Below, one piece after another: positions 14,232 through 21,325 of a DNA stretch of 21,581 nucleotides. The position numbers were made by a program, and so were the translations under genes. The DNA is from Iamia sp035575815 (lineage in GTDB: Bacteria; Actinomycetota; Acidimicrobiia; Acidimicrobiales; Iamiaceae). Below the pieces are notes generated by a model that searched no databases, had not been told where the DNA came from, and was given only the letters and a program-made list of their open reading frames with translations. The stretch is taken from contig NZ_DATLXO010000078.1 in assembly GCF_035575815.1 (NCBI RefSeq), forward strand, positions 1 to 21,581, in the 5' to 3' direction. Every line of letters begins with the position of its first letter. Position 1 is the stretch's first letter.

Positions 14232-14296
14232 CGATGAGCGACACCGGCCCCTCTTCGGTCATCAGCACCACCCGGGGATGCCGGGATCGCTCATCG
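14232..14296 (+). promoter_or_regulatory. 65-base structured segment upstream of the alpha/beta hydrolase
   Basis: CGATGAGCGA (14232-14241) pairs perfectly with TCGCTCATCG (14287-14296). Inside, CCGG and CCCC (14244-14251) pair with CCGG (14281-14284) and GGGG (14274-14277), across a 2x2 internal loop and a 3-base bulge. This gives an 18-bp interrupted stem with a loop of about 22 bases. It lies in a 335-base gap without a credible gene. If the hydrolase transcript starts upstream of it, it may be a leader RNA structure; otherwise it could be an upstream terminator or barrier. The rest of the gap (14297-14470) shows no TANNNT hexamer. Confidence 0.45.
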
Positions 14297-14491
14297 CAGC
14301 GACCGCACGATGGGCGGGCTTACGTCGCGGGTAATCGCCGCGGGATCGGGCCGGCGCGCAACCTTCGTCGCAGGACGCAACCGGCCACGAGGCAGCGCAT
14401 CATCCTGCGTGACCTCCGATCGCCGCCGAGGGCCTGGTTCGCGGCTGAAGCCTCGTCGTGTGCCCATCTCTGACATCAAGGAGCCCCGTCC

Positions 14492-15256
14492 ATGTCCCCG
14501 CCCATCCTGCTCATCCACGGAACGTTCAGCCATGGTGGTCTCCTCGCGCCTTGGGTCCGGTACTTCGAGTCCGCCGGGTACCGGGTCCAGGCGCCGTCGC
14601 TGCCAGGACGGCTGCCGATCGATCCGGTCACCCTCCGGAAGCTCACCATGTCCGACTGCCTTGACGTGCTCCGCCGCGAGTGTGTGGCGATGGAGGAGCC
14701 GCCCATCGTCATCGGGCACAGCATGGGAGGGCTTCTCGGCCAGCAGCTCGCGGCTTCCGCTCCCTGTTCGGCGCTCGTCTTGCTGGCGTCAGCACCTCCT
14801 GGCGTGCTGTGGGCCCAGCCCCGCGCGCTCCCACACCTGGCCAGGCTCATGCCCCGGATCCTCGCGGGACGCCCGTTCCGTCCGTCGGCCAGCACCCTGA
14901 AGGCGGTCGTGTTCAACGACCTTCCCGATGCCGAAGCGAGAGCGCAAGGCGAGCAGCTGGCCCCCGACTCCGGACGGGTGTTCCGTTCGATGGTCTTCGG
15001 CCTGAACCGAGTACCGCGCCGTGCTGTCCAGTGCCCCGTGCTGTGCCTGAGCGGAGGTGTGGATCGCAACGTCTCCGCTCGCATCTCGCGCTCGATCAGC
15101 TCCCGCTACGACGCGTCCCACCACGAATTCGCTCGACGAGGGCATTGGCTCATCGCCCCGTCCGGGGTCGACGAGGTTGCTTCTGTCGTTCTTCGTTGGC
15201 TGCAAGACCTCGGTCTGGGCGCCGAGCCGAGTGCAGCCTCTACGGGCCAGGGTTGA
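14492..15256 (+). CDS. Alpha/beta hydrolase
   Basis: A 254-residue soluble serine hydrolase of the alpha/beta fold. The oxyanion-hole segment LLIHGTFSHGG is at 6-16. The nucleophile elbow GHSMGG has S77. The acid is D191 in LSGGVDRNVS, and the catalytic histidine is H218 in RRGHWLIAP. No signal peptide is seen. The substrate is unknown; esterase, lipase-like and haloperoxidase-like activities are all possible. Its ATG has AAGGAG at 14478-14483 with 8 bases of spacing, so it is translated in the classical way and has a real leader. It ends inside radA: the last 17 bases overlap the convergent radA stop region. Confidence 0.85.
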   Translation: MSPPILLIHGTFSHGGLLAPWVRYFESAGYRVQAPSLPGRLPIDPVTLRKLTMSDCLDVLRRECVAMEEPPIVIGHSMGGLLGQQLAASAPCSALVLLASAPPGVLWAQPRALPHLARLMPRILAGRPFRPSASTLKAVVFNDLPDAEARAQGEQLAPDSGRVFRSMVFGLNRVPRRAVQCPVLCLSGGVDRNVSARISRSISSRYDASHHEFARRGHWLIAPSGVDEVASVVLRWLQDLGLGAEPSAASTGQG

Positions 15257-16619
15257 GGCGCAGGGCGGCGATGGCCTCGACCAGGGAGCGGACGCGGACC
15301 GCGGTGACGCCTGCGGGTGGATCGGGGGCCGAGGTGGGGATCAGGGCCCGGCTGAAGCCCAGGCGGGCGGCCTCTGACAGCCGACGCTCGATGCTGGCGA
15401 CGTTGCGGACCTCACCGCCGAGGCCGACCTCGCCGCACGCGACCACCTCGGCGGGCACGGCCACCCCGGTGGCGGCCGAGGTGACGGCCAGAGCCAGGGC
15501 CAGGTCGGCGCCCGGCTCGGTGACCTTCACCCCGCCGGCGGCGAGGGCGTAGACGTCGTGGCCTCCCACGTCGATGTCGGCCCGCTTCACCAACACCGCG
15601 AGCAGGAGCGAGACCCGCCCCCGATCGAGGCCGGTGCTCGACCGGCGGGGCTCGGCCAGGGAGCTCTTGGCGACCAGGGCCTGGAGCTCGACGAGCAGCG
15701 GCCGGTGCCCCTCGATGGTCGGCACCACGGTCGACCCGGGCACCCCGGGCAGCCGGTCGGCGAGGAACAGCCCGGAGGGGTCGGGCACCCCGTCGAGGCC
15801 GCTCTCGCCCAGCTGGAAGAGACCGAGCTCGCTGGTCGACCCGAAGCGGTGCTTGATGGCGCGCAGCAGGCGCAGGGCGTGGTGGCGGTCGCCGTCGAGC
15901 TCGAGCACGGTGTCGACCACGTGCTCGAGCACCCGGGGCCCGGCCAGGGCACCGTCCTTGGTGACGTGGCCGATGAGCACGGTGGCCAGGTCGCGGGCCT
16001 TGGCCTCGCGCACGAGGCGCGAGGCGATCTCGCGCACCTGGGTGGCGCTGCCCGGGCTCGAGGACACCTCGGGATCGGCGACGCTCTGAGCCGAGTCGAC
16101 CACGAGGACGTCGGGCTTAACCTCGTCGACGGCGGTCAGGATGCGGGGCATGAGACACTCGCCGACGAGCCAGAGCCGGTCGTGGAGGGCGTCCAGGCGG
16201 CGGGCCCGGTCACGCACCTGGGTCGGGCTCTCCTCGGCGCACACGTAGAGCACCGTGGCCCCGGCGCGGGCCAGGCCAGCCGCGGCCTGCAGCACGAGGG
16301 TCGACTTGCCGGTGCCGGGGGCCCCGCCCAGCAGGGTGACCGAGCCGGGGACGAGGCCGCCCGAGAGCACGCGGTCGAGCTCGCCGATGCCGGTGGCGAC
16401 CGGCGCGACCTCGGTGTGGGAGCCGTCGGTGCTGGGTCGGGCCGGGTTCGCCGGCCCATCCGCGCCCCAGCCGGCCCAGGCCGGGGCGGTGACGAGAGCG
16501 GCTTGGTCTGTCTCCTCGACGAGGGTGTTCCACTCGCCGCAGGCGGGGCAGCGGCCCACCCACTGGGGCGCGGTGCTCCCGCAGTCGGTGCAGCGGTGGA
16601 GCGTGCGGACCCGGGCCAT
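15240..16619 (-). CDS. radA: DNA repair protein RadA (Sms)
   Basis: RadA is a RecA-like, DnaB-type ATPase that processes recombination intermediates and, in several bacteria, works with DisA. The 459-residue protein has an N-terminal zinc finger (C10, C13, C24, C27), a RecA-like core with Walker A GGAPGTGKST at 98-107 and Walker B DVLVVDSAQSV, the RadA signature as KHRFG (commonly KNRFG), and a C-terminal Lon-protease-like domain with GGVKVTEPGADLALALAV. The ATG at 16619 lies six bases after TAGGGT. The stop, TAG, lies inside the convergent hydrolase gene. The disA-radA neighbourhood is conserved, but 4.3 kb of accessory genes has entered between them. Confidence 0.95.
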   Translation of the reverse strand: MARVRTLHRCTDCGSTAPQWVGRCPACGEWNTLVEETDQAALVTAPAWAGWGADGPANPARPSTDGSHTEVAPVATGIGELDRVLSGGLVPGSVTLLGGAPGTGKSTLVLQAAAGLARAGATVLYVCAEESPTQVRDRARRLDALHDRLWLVGECLMPRILTAVDEVKPDVLVVDSAQSVADPEVSSSPGSATQVREIASRLVREAKARDLATVLIGHVTKDGALAGPRVLEHVVDTVLELDGDRHHALRLLRAIKHRFGSTSELGLFQLGESGLDGVPDPSGLFLADRLPGVPGSTVVPTIEGHRPLLVELQALVAKSSLAEPRRSSTGLDRGRVSLLLAVLVKRADIDVGGHDVYALAAGGVKVTEPGADLALALAVTSAATGVAVPAEVVACGEVGLGGEVRNVASIERRLSEAARLGFSRALIPTSAPDPPAGVTAVRVRSLVEAIAALRLNPGP

Positions 16620-16625
16620 GACGAC

Positions 16626-16631
16626 ACCCTA
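16626..16631 (-). promoter_or_regulatory. -10 element of leaderless radA
   Basis: TAGGGT on the minus strand, then GTCGTC, then the ATG at 16619, with no Shine-Dalgarno. radA therefore has its own promoter separate from clpC. Confidence 0.5.
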
Positions 16632-16735
16632 CGAACCCCCTGCGACAGCGGGTCCGGTGCACGCTCCGTCTCGCGCCATGACTCGCCGGGAGCGGCGGCA
16701 CGGCCCGCTGGCTCGGGCGCCGGGTGCTCGGGCCG

Positions 16736-16741
16736 TACCCT
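16736..16741 (+). promoter_or_regulatory. -10 element of the membrane-protein gene
   Basis: TACCCT, then GACACT, then GTG at 16748. An adjacent ATG (16751) is the next codon. The spacing favours the GTG as the leaderless start. Confidence 0.45.
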
Positions 16742-16747
16742 GACACT

Positions 16748-18475
16748 GTGATGGCGGGCGAACCCTTGACCGGACCCGCGCCCAGCCGCCGGGCACCGTC
16801 GGTCACCGTCCATCGCGCCGACACCGACCCCACCCCTGAACATCCCGACGCCACGTCCGGCGCCAGCCGGCGACCGACCGGCGGGCCGTGGTGGTCGCAC
16901 TCGGGTCTCGCGGTGGCCGCCGCCGTCCTGCCGGTCGTCGTGGTGGGCGTCGTCGTCCTAGGCGGTATCAGCCAGGATCCCCTGGTGGGAGCTGACTACG
17001 GCCTCCTCGAGCTGGGGACGCGCGACGCGTGGCGGGGCGACATGCTCGTCGGGCCGTACTCCCGGACCCGCTGGAACCACCTCGGTCCCGCCGTCTGGTA
17101 CTGGTTCGGGCCGTTCTACGCCGCGGCGGGCCAGCGGACCGGTGGCCTGGCGCTCGCCGCCGTGACCCTGAACCTGGTCGGGCTGGGCTGGTCGATGTGG
17201 GCCGTCGCCCGGACCGCGGGGCAGGCGGCGGGGTGGGCCGCCGCCGCGGTGGCCCTCGCGTTCACCGCCCAGACGGGGACGAGCTGGATCGATCAGCCCT
17301 GGAACCCGTTGATGGTGATCGTGCCGCTCGTGGTCGCCGGCGTGGGCACCGCAGGAGTCGTGGCCGGCCGACGATGGCACCTGGTGGCCGGAGCGTCGTT
17401 CGCCATCCAGACCCACGTCGGGGCCCTTCCCGTCGCCGGCCCGTTCGTCGCCATCACCGCTGTCGCTGTCGTCATCCACCTGGTGAGGTCCCGCCAGGGG
17501 TGGATCCGTCCCGGGGGGATCGCGGCCGGCGCCGGCGCCCTGCTGTGGTCGGCGCCGGTCTACGAGCAGCTCACCCGGGAGCCCGGCAACCTGGGCCTCT
17601 TCGTCAGCTACAGCCGACGGCCCCCCGGGAGTCACGGGCTGGGCGATGTGTTCGACGTGATCGGCGCTCACCTGACCCTCGTGCACAGCGACCTGGTCCA
17701 CCAGCTGCTGATCGGGGGCGGGGTGGCGCCCCCGGGCGCCGAGGGGTCGCACCTGGTCGCCATCATCGCCCTGCTGACGGCGGCTGCTGTCGCCACCGTG
17801 GCCAACGTGGTCGGTCGTCGTCCCTTCGAGGCGGCGCTCTGCGGTGCGCCCCTGCTCGGCGTGGCCGCCTCCACGGTCAGCCTCATGCGCCTCGACGGCG
17901 TCCTGGGCCGGTACCTCGCCCTGCCGGTGCTCGCGCTGGGCTTCCTGCTCTACCTGGGCCTCGCTCTCACGGTGGTCGCCGTGATCCGAACCGGTGTCCG
18001 GCGCCCACTCCCACCGGCGGTCGCCCCCATTGTCGCCGCCGGGGTCTCGACCCTGAGCCTGATCGTCGCCTCGCAGGAGGTGCGAGCGGACCACGCTGCC
18101 TTCCCCTTCTCCCGGCTCGGGGGGGAGGTCGAGGGCGCGGAGGGGGCCATGGCGGCCATCGACGCCGCCGCCCCCGACGGCCGGCCCGTTCACGTCATCT
18201 TGTCCGACCGCTCCACCATCGGCGAGGCGACCGTCGTCGTCAACCGCCTGGAGCGCGCCGGCACCGAGGTGACCGTCCCGCCGGAATGGGCGTTCGTGTT
18301 CGGTGAACGGGTCGGGCCGAGGTGTCCCGGGGTGATCGCCACCTTCCACGAGCTCGATCCGGCGAAGCGTCGGGAGCAGCCCGCGCCCACGAGCGAGACC
18401 AGGACTACCACGGCCCTGGCCCAGGCCTACGTGACGGTCGCCGACGCCGGACCGACACCTGACTGTCCCCCCTGA
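16748..18475 (+). CDS. Large polytopic membrane protein, GT-C glycosyltransferase-like
   Basis: A 575-residue inner-membrane protein. Residues 1-48 are a polar, Pro/Thr/Asp-rich cytoplasmic tail, followed by a first helix at about 52-73. The first outside loop reads GADYGLLELGTRDAWRGD with acidic residues D83 and E88, then SRTRWNHLGPAVWYWFGPFY. This Asp-near-helix-1 and NHxGP pattern resembles lipid-linked-sugar (GT-C fold, GT39/83-like) glycosyltransferases of actinobacteria. About nine or ten further hydrophobic segments follow, then a soluble C-terminal domain (about 445-575) that would lie outside the membrane. I infer a cell-envelope glycosyltransferase; the donor and acceptor are unknown. 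It is convergent with the AbrB-like remnant, which overlaps its last 49 bases. Confidence 0.72.
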   Translation: MMAGEPLTGPAPSRRAPSVTVHRADTDPTPEHPDATSGASRRPTGGPWWSHSGLAVAAAVLPVVVVGVVVLGGISQDPLVGADYGLLELGTRDAWRGDMLVGPYSRTRWNHLGPAVWYWFGPFYAAAGQRTGGLALAAVTLNLVGLGWSMWAVARTAGQAAGWAAAAVALAFTAQTGTSWIDQPWNPLMVIVPLVVAGVGTAGVVAGRRWHLVAGASFAIQTHVGALPVAGPFVAITAVAVVIHLVRSRQGWIRPGGIAAGAGALLWSAPVYEQLTREPGNLGLFVSYSRRPPGSHGLGDVFDVIGAHLTLVHSDLVHQLLIGGGVAPPGAEGSHLVAIIALLTAAAVATVANVVGRRPFEAALCGAPLLGVAASTVSLMRLDGVLGRYLALPVLALGFLLYLGLALTVVAVIRTGVRRPLPPAVAPIVAAGVSTLSLIVASQEVRADHAAFPFSRLGGEVEGAEGAMAAIDAAAPDGRPVHVILSDRSTIGEATVVVNRLERAGTEVTVPPEWAFVFGERVGPRCPGVIATFHELDPAKRREQPAPTSETRTTTALAQAYVTVADAGPTPDCPP

Positions 18476-18717
18476 CCGTCTGCCCGGGCGCTCGCCGTCG
18501 TTCTCGCCAGCACGGTGTCGTCATCGATTGCGGTGTCGGACTCGGCGACGAGAACGCCGTCGGACTCGACGAGGCGCGCCGTCCGTCCCGACGGGACCAT
18601 CTGGAGGCCTGACCCGTAGAAGCTGAGGTCGACCGTCGACCCGGCGACGAGACCCAGGGCATCGCGCAGGCTCTTGGGGATGACGACGCGCCCGACCGAG
18701 TCGATGGATGCTTCCCT
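18427..18717 (-). pseudogene. AbrB/SpoVT-type DNA-binding protein without a normal start codon
   Basis: The minus frame from 18717 to the TAG at 18427-18429 encodes about 96 residues opening with EASIDSVGRVVIPKSLRDAL, followed by VAGSTVDLSFYGSGLQMVP. This is a clear swapped-hairpin AbrB/MazE-type DNA-binding domain, as found in VapB-like antitoxins. No ATG, GTG, TTG or CTG lies between the in-frame TGA upstream and this domain. The codon where a start is expected is AGG (18717-18715), and a good -10 (TACGGT) sits seven bases before it, the leaderless spacing used elsewhere here. A single T-to-G change from ATG would explain this. Alternatives are a sequencing error, a non-standard start (ATC at 18705) or a shifted start at 18757. 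No toxin gene is adjacent. Confidence 0.6.
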
Positions 18718-18724
18718 TGGGAAG

Positions 18725-18730
18725 ACCGTA
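18725..18730 (-). promoter_or_regulatory. -10 element of the AbrB-like remnant
   Basis: TACGGT on the minus strand, then CTTCCCA, then AGG GAA GCA. It matches the XRE-gene hexamer and spacing exactly, except that the start codon is not ATG. Confidence 0.4.
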
Positions 18731-18820
18731 CCAGTCCGTTCCCAGCCCGAGGATCACGCCACGACCGAGTTGCGGCGTCCGCGCCGACGCCCGATGCGTC
18801 GACGTCCGGACCGGCGGAGC

Positions 18821-20296
18821 TCAGGTGTGAGCCGCGAGGACGAGCGATGTGGGCCGGTCCCAGGTCAGGGTGGCGATCCAGCCGCCGGGGTCGGCCTCCT
18901 CGGTGATCGACGACGGCGTGGACGCGCACGAGAGGGTGACGGGTCCCAGGCGGGCCCCGTCGGCGGCGCCCGTCGGACGGTCGGACCACAGCAGGCGGAC
19001 CGACACCGGGCCTGAGGACGCGTCGCGGCCGACGGTGACCTCGACGCCACCCTGTCCGTCGGCCACGGCGTCGACGGTGGTGCCCGGCGCGCCGAGCCCG
19101 AGTCCGACCCATCGCACCGTCCTGTCGGGACCGGGACCGCGGGCGTGCACGGTGACCGGCACGTACTGTTCGCGGGAGAAGATGGGCCGTCGTCCCCGCT
19201 CGGCGCCCGTGGCCCAGTCGGGGCCGAGGACGCTCACCGCCTCGACCGGACCGAAGCGCTGCTCGTGGCGGCGGGGAAGATCCGTCGCGAGTACCAGGTG
19301 CGGCACCACCGTGGGGGCCAGCGCCGCGAACAGCGGCGCGAAGGCCAGGTCGTGGACGTGCACGGTGTGATCGTTGATGGCGGGGGGCAGGACGTCCTCG
19401 GGCGGCACCCCGGCGGCGACGAGCCAGAGGCCCAGCAGCGACACGTAGCGGTCGAGCCCCAGCCCGTAGGCGCGGATGTAGGGCCCGCACATGGCGCCCA
19501 GGCCCGGGTGGAAGAGCCGGCCGATCCGGCGGCCGAGGGTGACCAGCAGCGTCTCGCCCCACCGGGCCTCCTCGTCACTCGCCGGGTGACGGTTCCAGAG
19601 GGCGGCGGCGTAGAGGTCGACGCCGTCGTAGGTCGGCGAGCTGTACTCATCCACGTCGCCGTGGCGGGCCAGGCGGGCCATCGTCCGCTCCGCGCCGGCG
19701 CGCCCGGCGGCGACCAGGCCCGGTGCGCCGACTCGTCGCCCGACCCAGCCCTGCAGCCAGGCGTGCATGAGCGCCGGGTTGGTGTACCAGTCCGGGATGC
19801 GGCCCTCGGGCTCCCTCCGGACCGCGGCCTCGATGGCCTCGACGACGCGCGGCACGAGCGCCGGTGGCAGCCGGGCCTCGTGCTCCTCGAGGGTGAGGGC
19901 GAGGATGGAACCGATGAACTGGCGCCAGTTGGGGTCGTAGTGGAGCCACTCGACCGCCTCGTCGCCCGGTGGGTCGTCCTGCTCGGCGGTGACCCTGAAC
20001 GTCGCATCCCACGGGCGACCGGGGGCCCGGTACTGCTGGGCCAGGACCGCTTCGATCGTCCGCGCCGCCCGCTCGGGCTCGCCCGCACCCAGGTCACCGA
20101 ACGCGCCGAGGGCCGAGTCGCGCACAGAGTGGAGGTCGAAGCCGCGCAGGTCCAGCCCGGGCGTCGTCCCGGGTGCCAGGCGATCGAGCCCGACCCCGGG
20201 GTCCCAGAGCGAGGCGTGGAGGGCACCCTGGCAGGCGACGACGGGGCCCAGGCCGGGCGGGCGGCCCCCATCGACCCGTGCGCGAGAGGCGACCAC
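18821..20296 (-). CDS. Uncharacterised protein, possibly an alpha/alpha-toroid enzyme
   Basis: I do not recognise this 491-residue protein. The first three quarters are helical and rich in aromatic and acidic motifs: YDPNWRQF at 120-127, DWYTNPALMHAWL at 169-181, EYSSPTYDGVDLYAAALW at 217-234, MCGPYIRAYGLGLDRYVSLLGL at 269-290, and a histidine cluster INDHTVHVHD at 307-316. From about 340 the sequence looks beta-rich and ends in repeated strands. A helical toroid followed by a beta sandwich is the layout of several glycoside hydrolases and polysaccharide lyases, so a carbohydrate-active role is possible but unproven. There is no signal peptide or membrane segment. The start is GTG 20296, eight bases after TACCGT; the frame has no better start. 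Confidence 0.7.
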   Translation of the reverse strand: MVASRARVDGGRPPGLGPVVACQGALHASLWDPGVGLDRLAPGTTPGLDLRGFDLHSVRDSALGAFGDLGAGEPERAARTIEAVLAQQYRAPGRPWDATFRVTAEQDDPPGDEAVEWLHYDPNWRQFIGSILALTLEEHEARLPPALVPRVVEAIEAAVRREPEGRIPDWYTNPALMHAWLQGWVGRRVGAPGLVAAGRAGAERTMARLARHGDVDEYSSPTYDGVDLYAAALWNRHPASDEEARWGETLLVTLGRRIGRLFHPGLGAMCGPYIRAYGLGLDRYVSLLGLWLVAAGVPPEDVLPPAINDHTVHVHDLAFAPLFAALAPTVVPHLVLATDLPRRHEQRFGPVEAVSVLGPDWATGAERGRRPIFSREQYVPVTVHARGPGPDRTVRWVGLGLGAPGTTVDAVADGQGGVEVTVGRDASSGPVSVRLLWSDRPTGAADGARLGPVTLSCASTPSSITEEADPGGWIATLTWDRPTSLVLAAHT

Positions 20297-20304
20297 AGCG
20301 GGCC

Positions 20305-20310
20305 ACGGTA
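20305..20310 (-). promoter_or_regulatory. -10 candidate of the uncharacterised 491-residue gene
   Basis: TACCGT on the minus strand, eight bases before the GTG at 20296. The spacing is the longest of the series but still suits a leaderless or nearly leaderless mRNA. Confidence 0.4.
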
Positions 20311-20329
20311 CCCCGGCGTGGGGGCGGGA

Positions 20330-20620
20330 CTATGGGCGGGTGGTGGCGAGGGCGTGGGGGTAGTCGCCGCGGACCTTGGCCCAGCCCGCGGCTGCGGTCC
20401 GCTGGGCGAGGAGCCGGATCACGCCGATGAGGGCCCCGGTGAACAGCGCCCAGAGCAGGGCCTCGCTCCAGCTCACGTCCTTGCTGGCCGGGTTCCCGGG
20501 CGCCTCGCGACGGAAGGCGAGCTTCCACACCCGCTCCACCACCGGCCGCGTGGCCATGACCGCGCCGATCGCCGCCACGCTGGCGATTCCGTTCCAGACC
20601 TGGTCCTCGTCGATGTCCAT
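20330..20620 (-). CDS. DUF4235 family small membrane protein
   Basis: A 96-residue protein matching the actinobacterial DUF4235 pattern. It has two hydrophobic segments, about 11-24 (IASVAAIGAVMATR) and 52-69 (SEALLWALFTGALIGVIR), joined by a basic loop VWKLAFRREAPGNPASKDVSW and ending in a short polar tail. The family's function is unknown. The ATG has GGGAG at 20629-20633 with eight bases of spacing. It lies 63 bases downstream of dps on the same strand, so the two could share a transcript. Confidence 0.82.
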   Translation of the reverse strand: MDIDEDQVWNGIASVAAIGAVMATRPVVERVWKLAFRREAPGNPASKDVSWSEALLWALFTGALIGVIRLLAQRTAAAGWAKVRGDYPHALATTRP

Positions 20621-20683
20621 GCTCGCATCTCCCGATCGTCGTCGTCGGTCCGTTCGGCGTCCTGGCGACGCCGGCGGGGACGG

Positions 20684-21184
20684 TCAGCTCTCGATGTTGC
20701 CCTTCTTGTCCTCGAGGTGGGCCCGGACGAACCAGTGGAAGAGCTCGAGCTGGTTCGTCTGCCCGATGAGGAGGTCCTCGGACACAGGGTCGATGTCGCC
20801 GGACACCTCGATGGCCTTGCGGTGATCCTCGACGACACCGATGTAGACGCTGTCGAGGGCCGAGAGGTGCTCGTGGGTCAGGGCCCGGTTGAGCGCGTAG
20901 TTCTCCCAGGTGCGGCCCTCGGTGATGGCCGCCGGGGTGCCGAGGGGCTGGCCGCCGAGGGTGGCGATGCGCTCGGCGACGGCGTCGACCATCTCGGACA
21001 CGGCCGCGTGCTGCGGATCGAGCATCTCGTGGACGCCGATGAAGTTCGCACCGACGACGTTCCAGTGGATGTGCTTGAGGGTGAGCTGGAGGTCGAGCAG
21101 GGCGACGAGCCGGTACTGGAGGGCGTCGCGCACCGTGGCGGCGTCGGACTCCTGGAGGCCAGGGACGGTGTAGGAGCTGGGCAT
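20684..21184 (-). CDS. dps: Dps-family ferritin-like protein
   Basis: Dps assembles into a 12-subunit shell that oxidises and stores iron and protects DNA from peroxide damage. The 166-residue protein shows the intersubunit ferroxidase set: H40 in KHIHWNVVG, H52 and D56 in GVHEMLDPQ, and D67 and E71 in EMVDAVAERIATLGG. Later helices include LFHWFVRAHLED. The N-terminal tail is short and not strongly basic, so DNA binding by the tail is doubtful. The ATG at 21184 is preferred over an upstream in-frame ATG at 21244 because AAGGAG lies at 21194-21199 with nine bases of spacing and the family start fits. Confidence 0.93.
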   Translation of the reverse strand: MPSSYTVPGLQESDAATVRDALQYRLVALLDLQLTLKHIHWNVVGANFIGVHEMLDPQHAAVSEMVDAVAERIATLGGQPLGTPAAITEGRTWENYALNRALTHEHLSALDSVYIGVVEDHRKAIEVSGDIDPVSEDLLIGQTNQLELFHWFVRAHLEDKKGNIES

Positions 21185-21256
21185 GTTGGGTTTCTCCTTT
21201 GCGAGGGGCAGCGCCGACCCTCTACCCCGCACGGCGCCGTCCACCCAGGTTCGCGG

Positions 21257-21273
21257 CCGACCCCTCCGGTCGG
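21257..21273. terminator. Weak hairpin downstream of clpC
   Basis: CCGACC (21257-21262) and GGTCGG (21268-21273) form a 6-bp stem with a 5-base loop, 52 bases after the clpC stop and before dps. No U tract follows. Confidence 0.3.
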
Positions 21274-21325
21274 AGCTGCCAGGCGCAACGCGGCGGGGGC
21301 TCCATGGGGTTCGGTCGAGGGAGGG

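Noticed and set aside
14234..14473. A 79-codon plus-strand frame in the gap before the alpha/beta hydrolase.
   Set aside because: It has no ribosome site or -10 at the right distance, the product looks random, and its start lies within the hairpin arm.
16958..18349. A 463-codon open frame on the minus strand opposite the membrane protein.
   Set aside because: Its product is Asp/Gly/His/Arg-rich without domain features, while the plus-strand frame has regular membrane helices and a fitting promoter.
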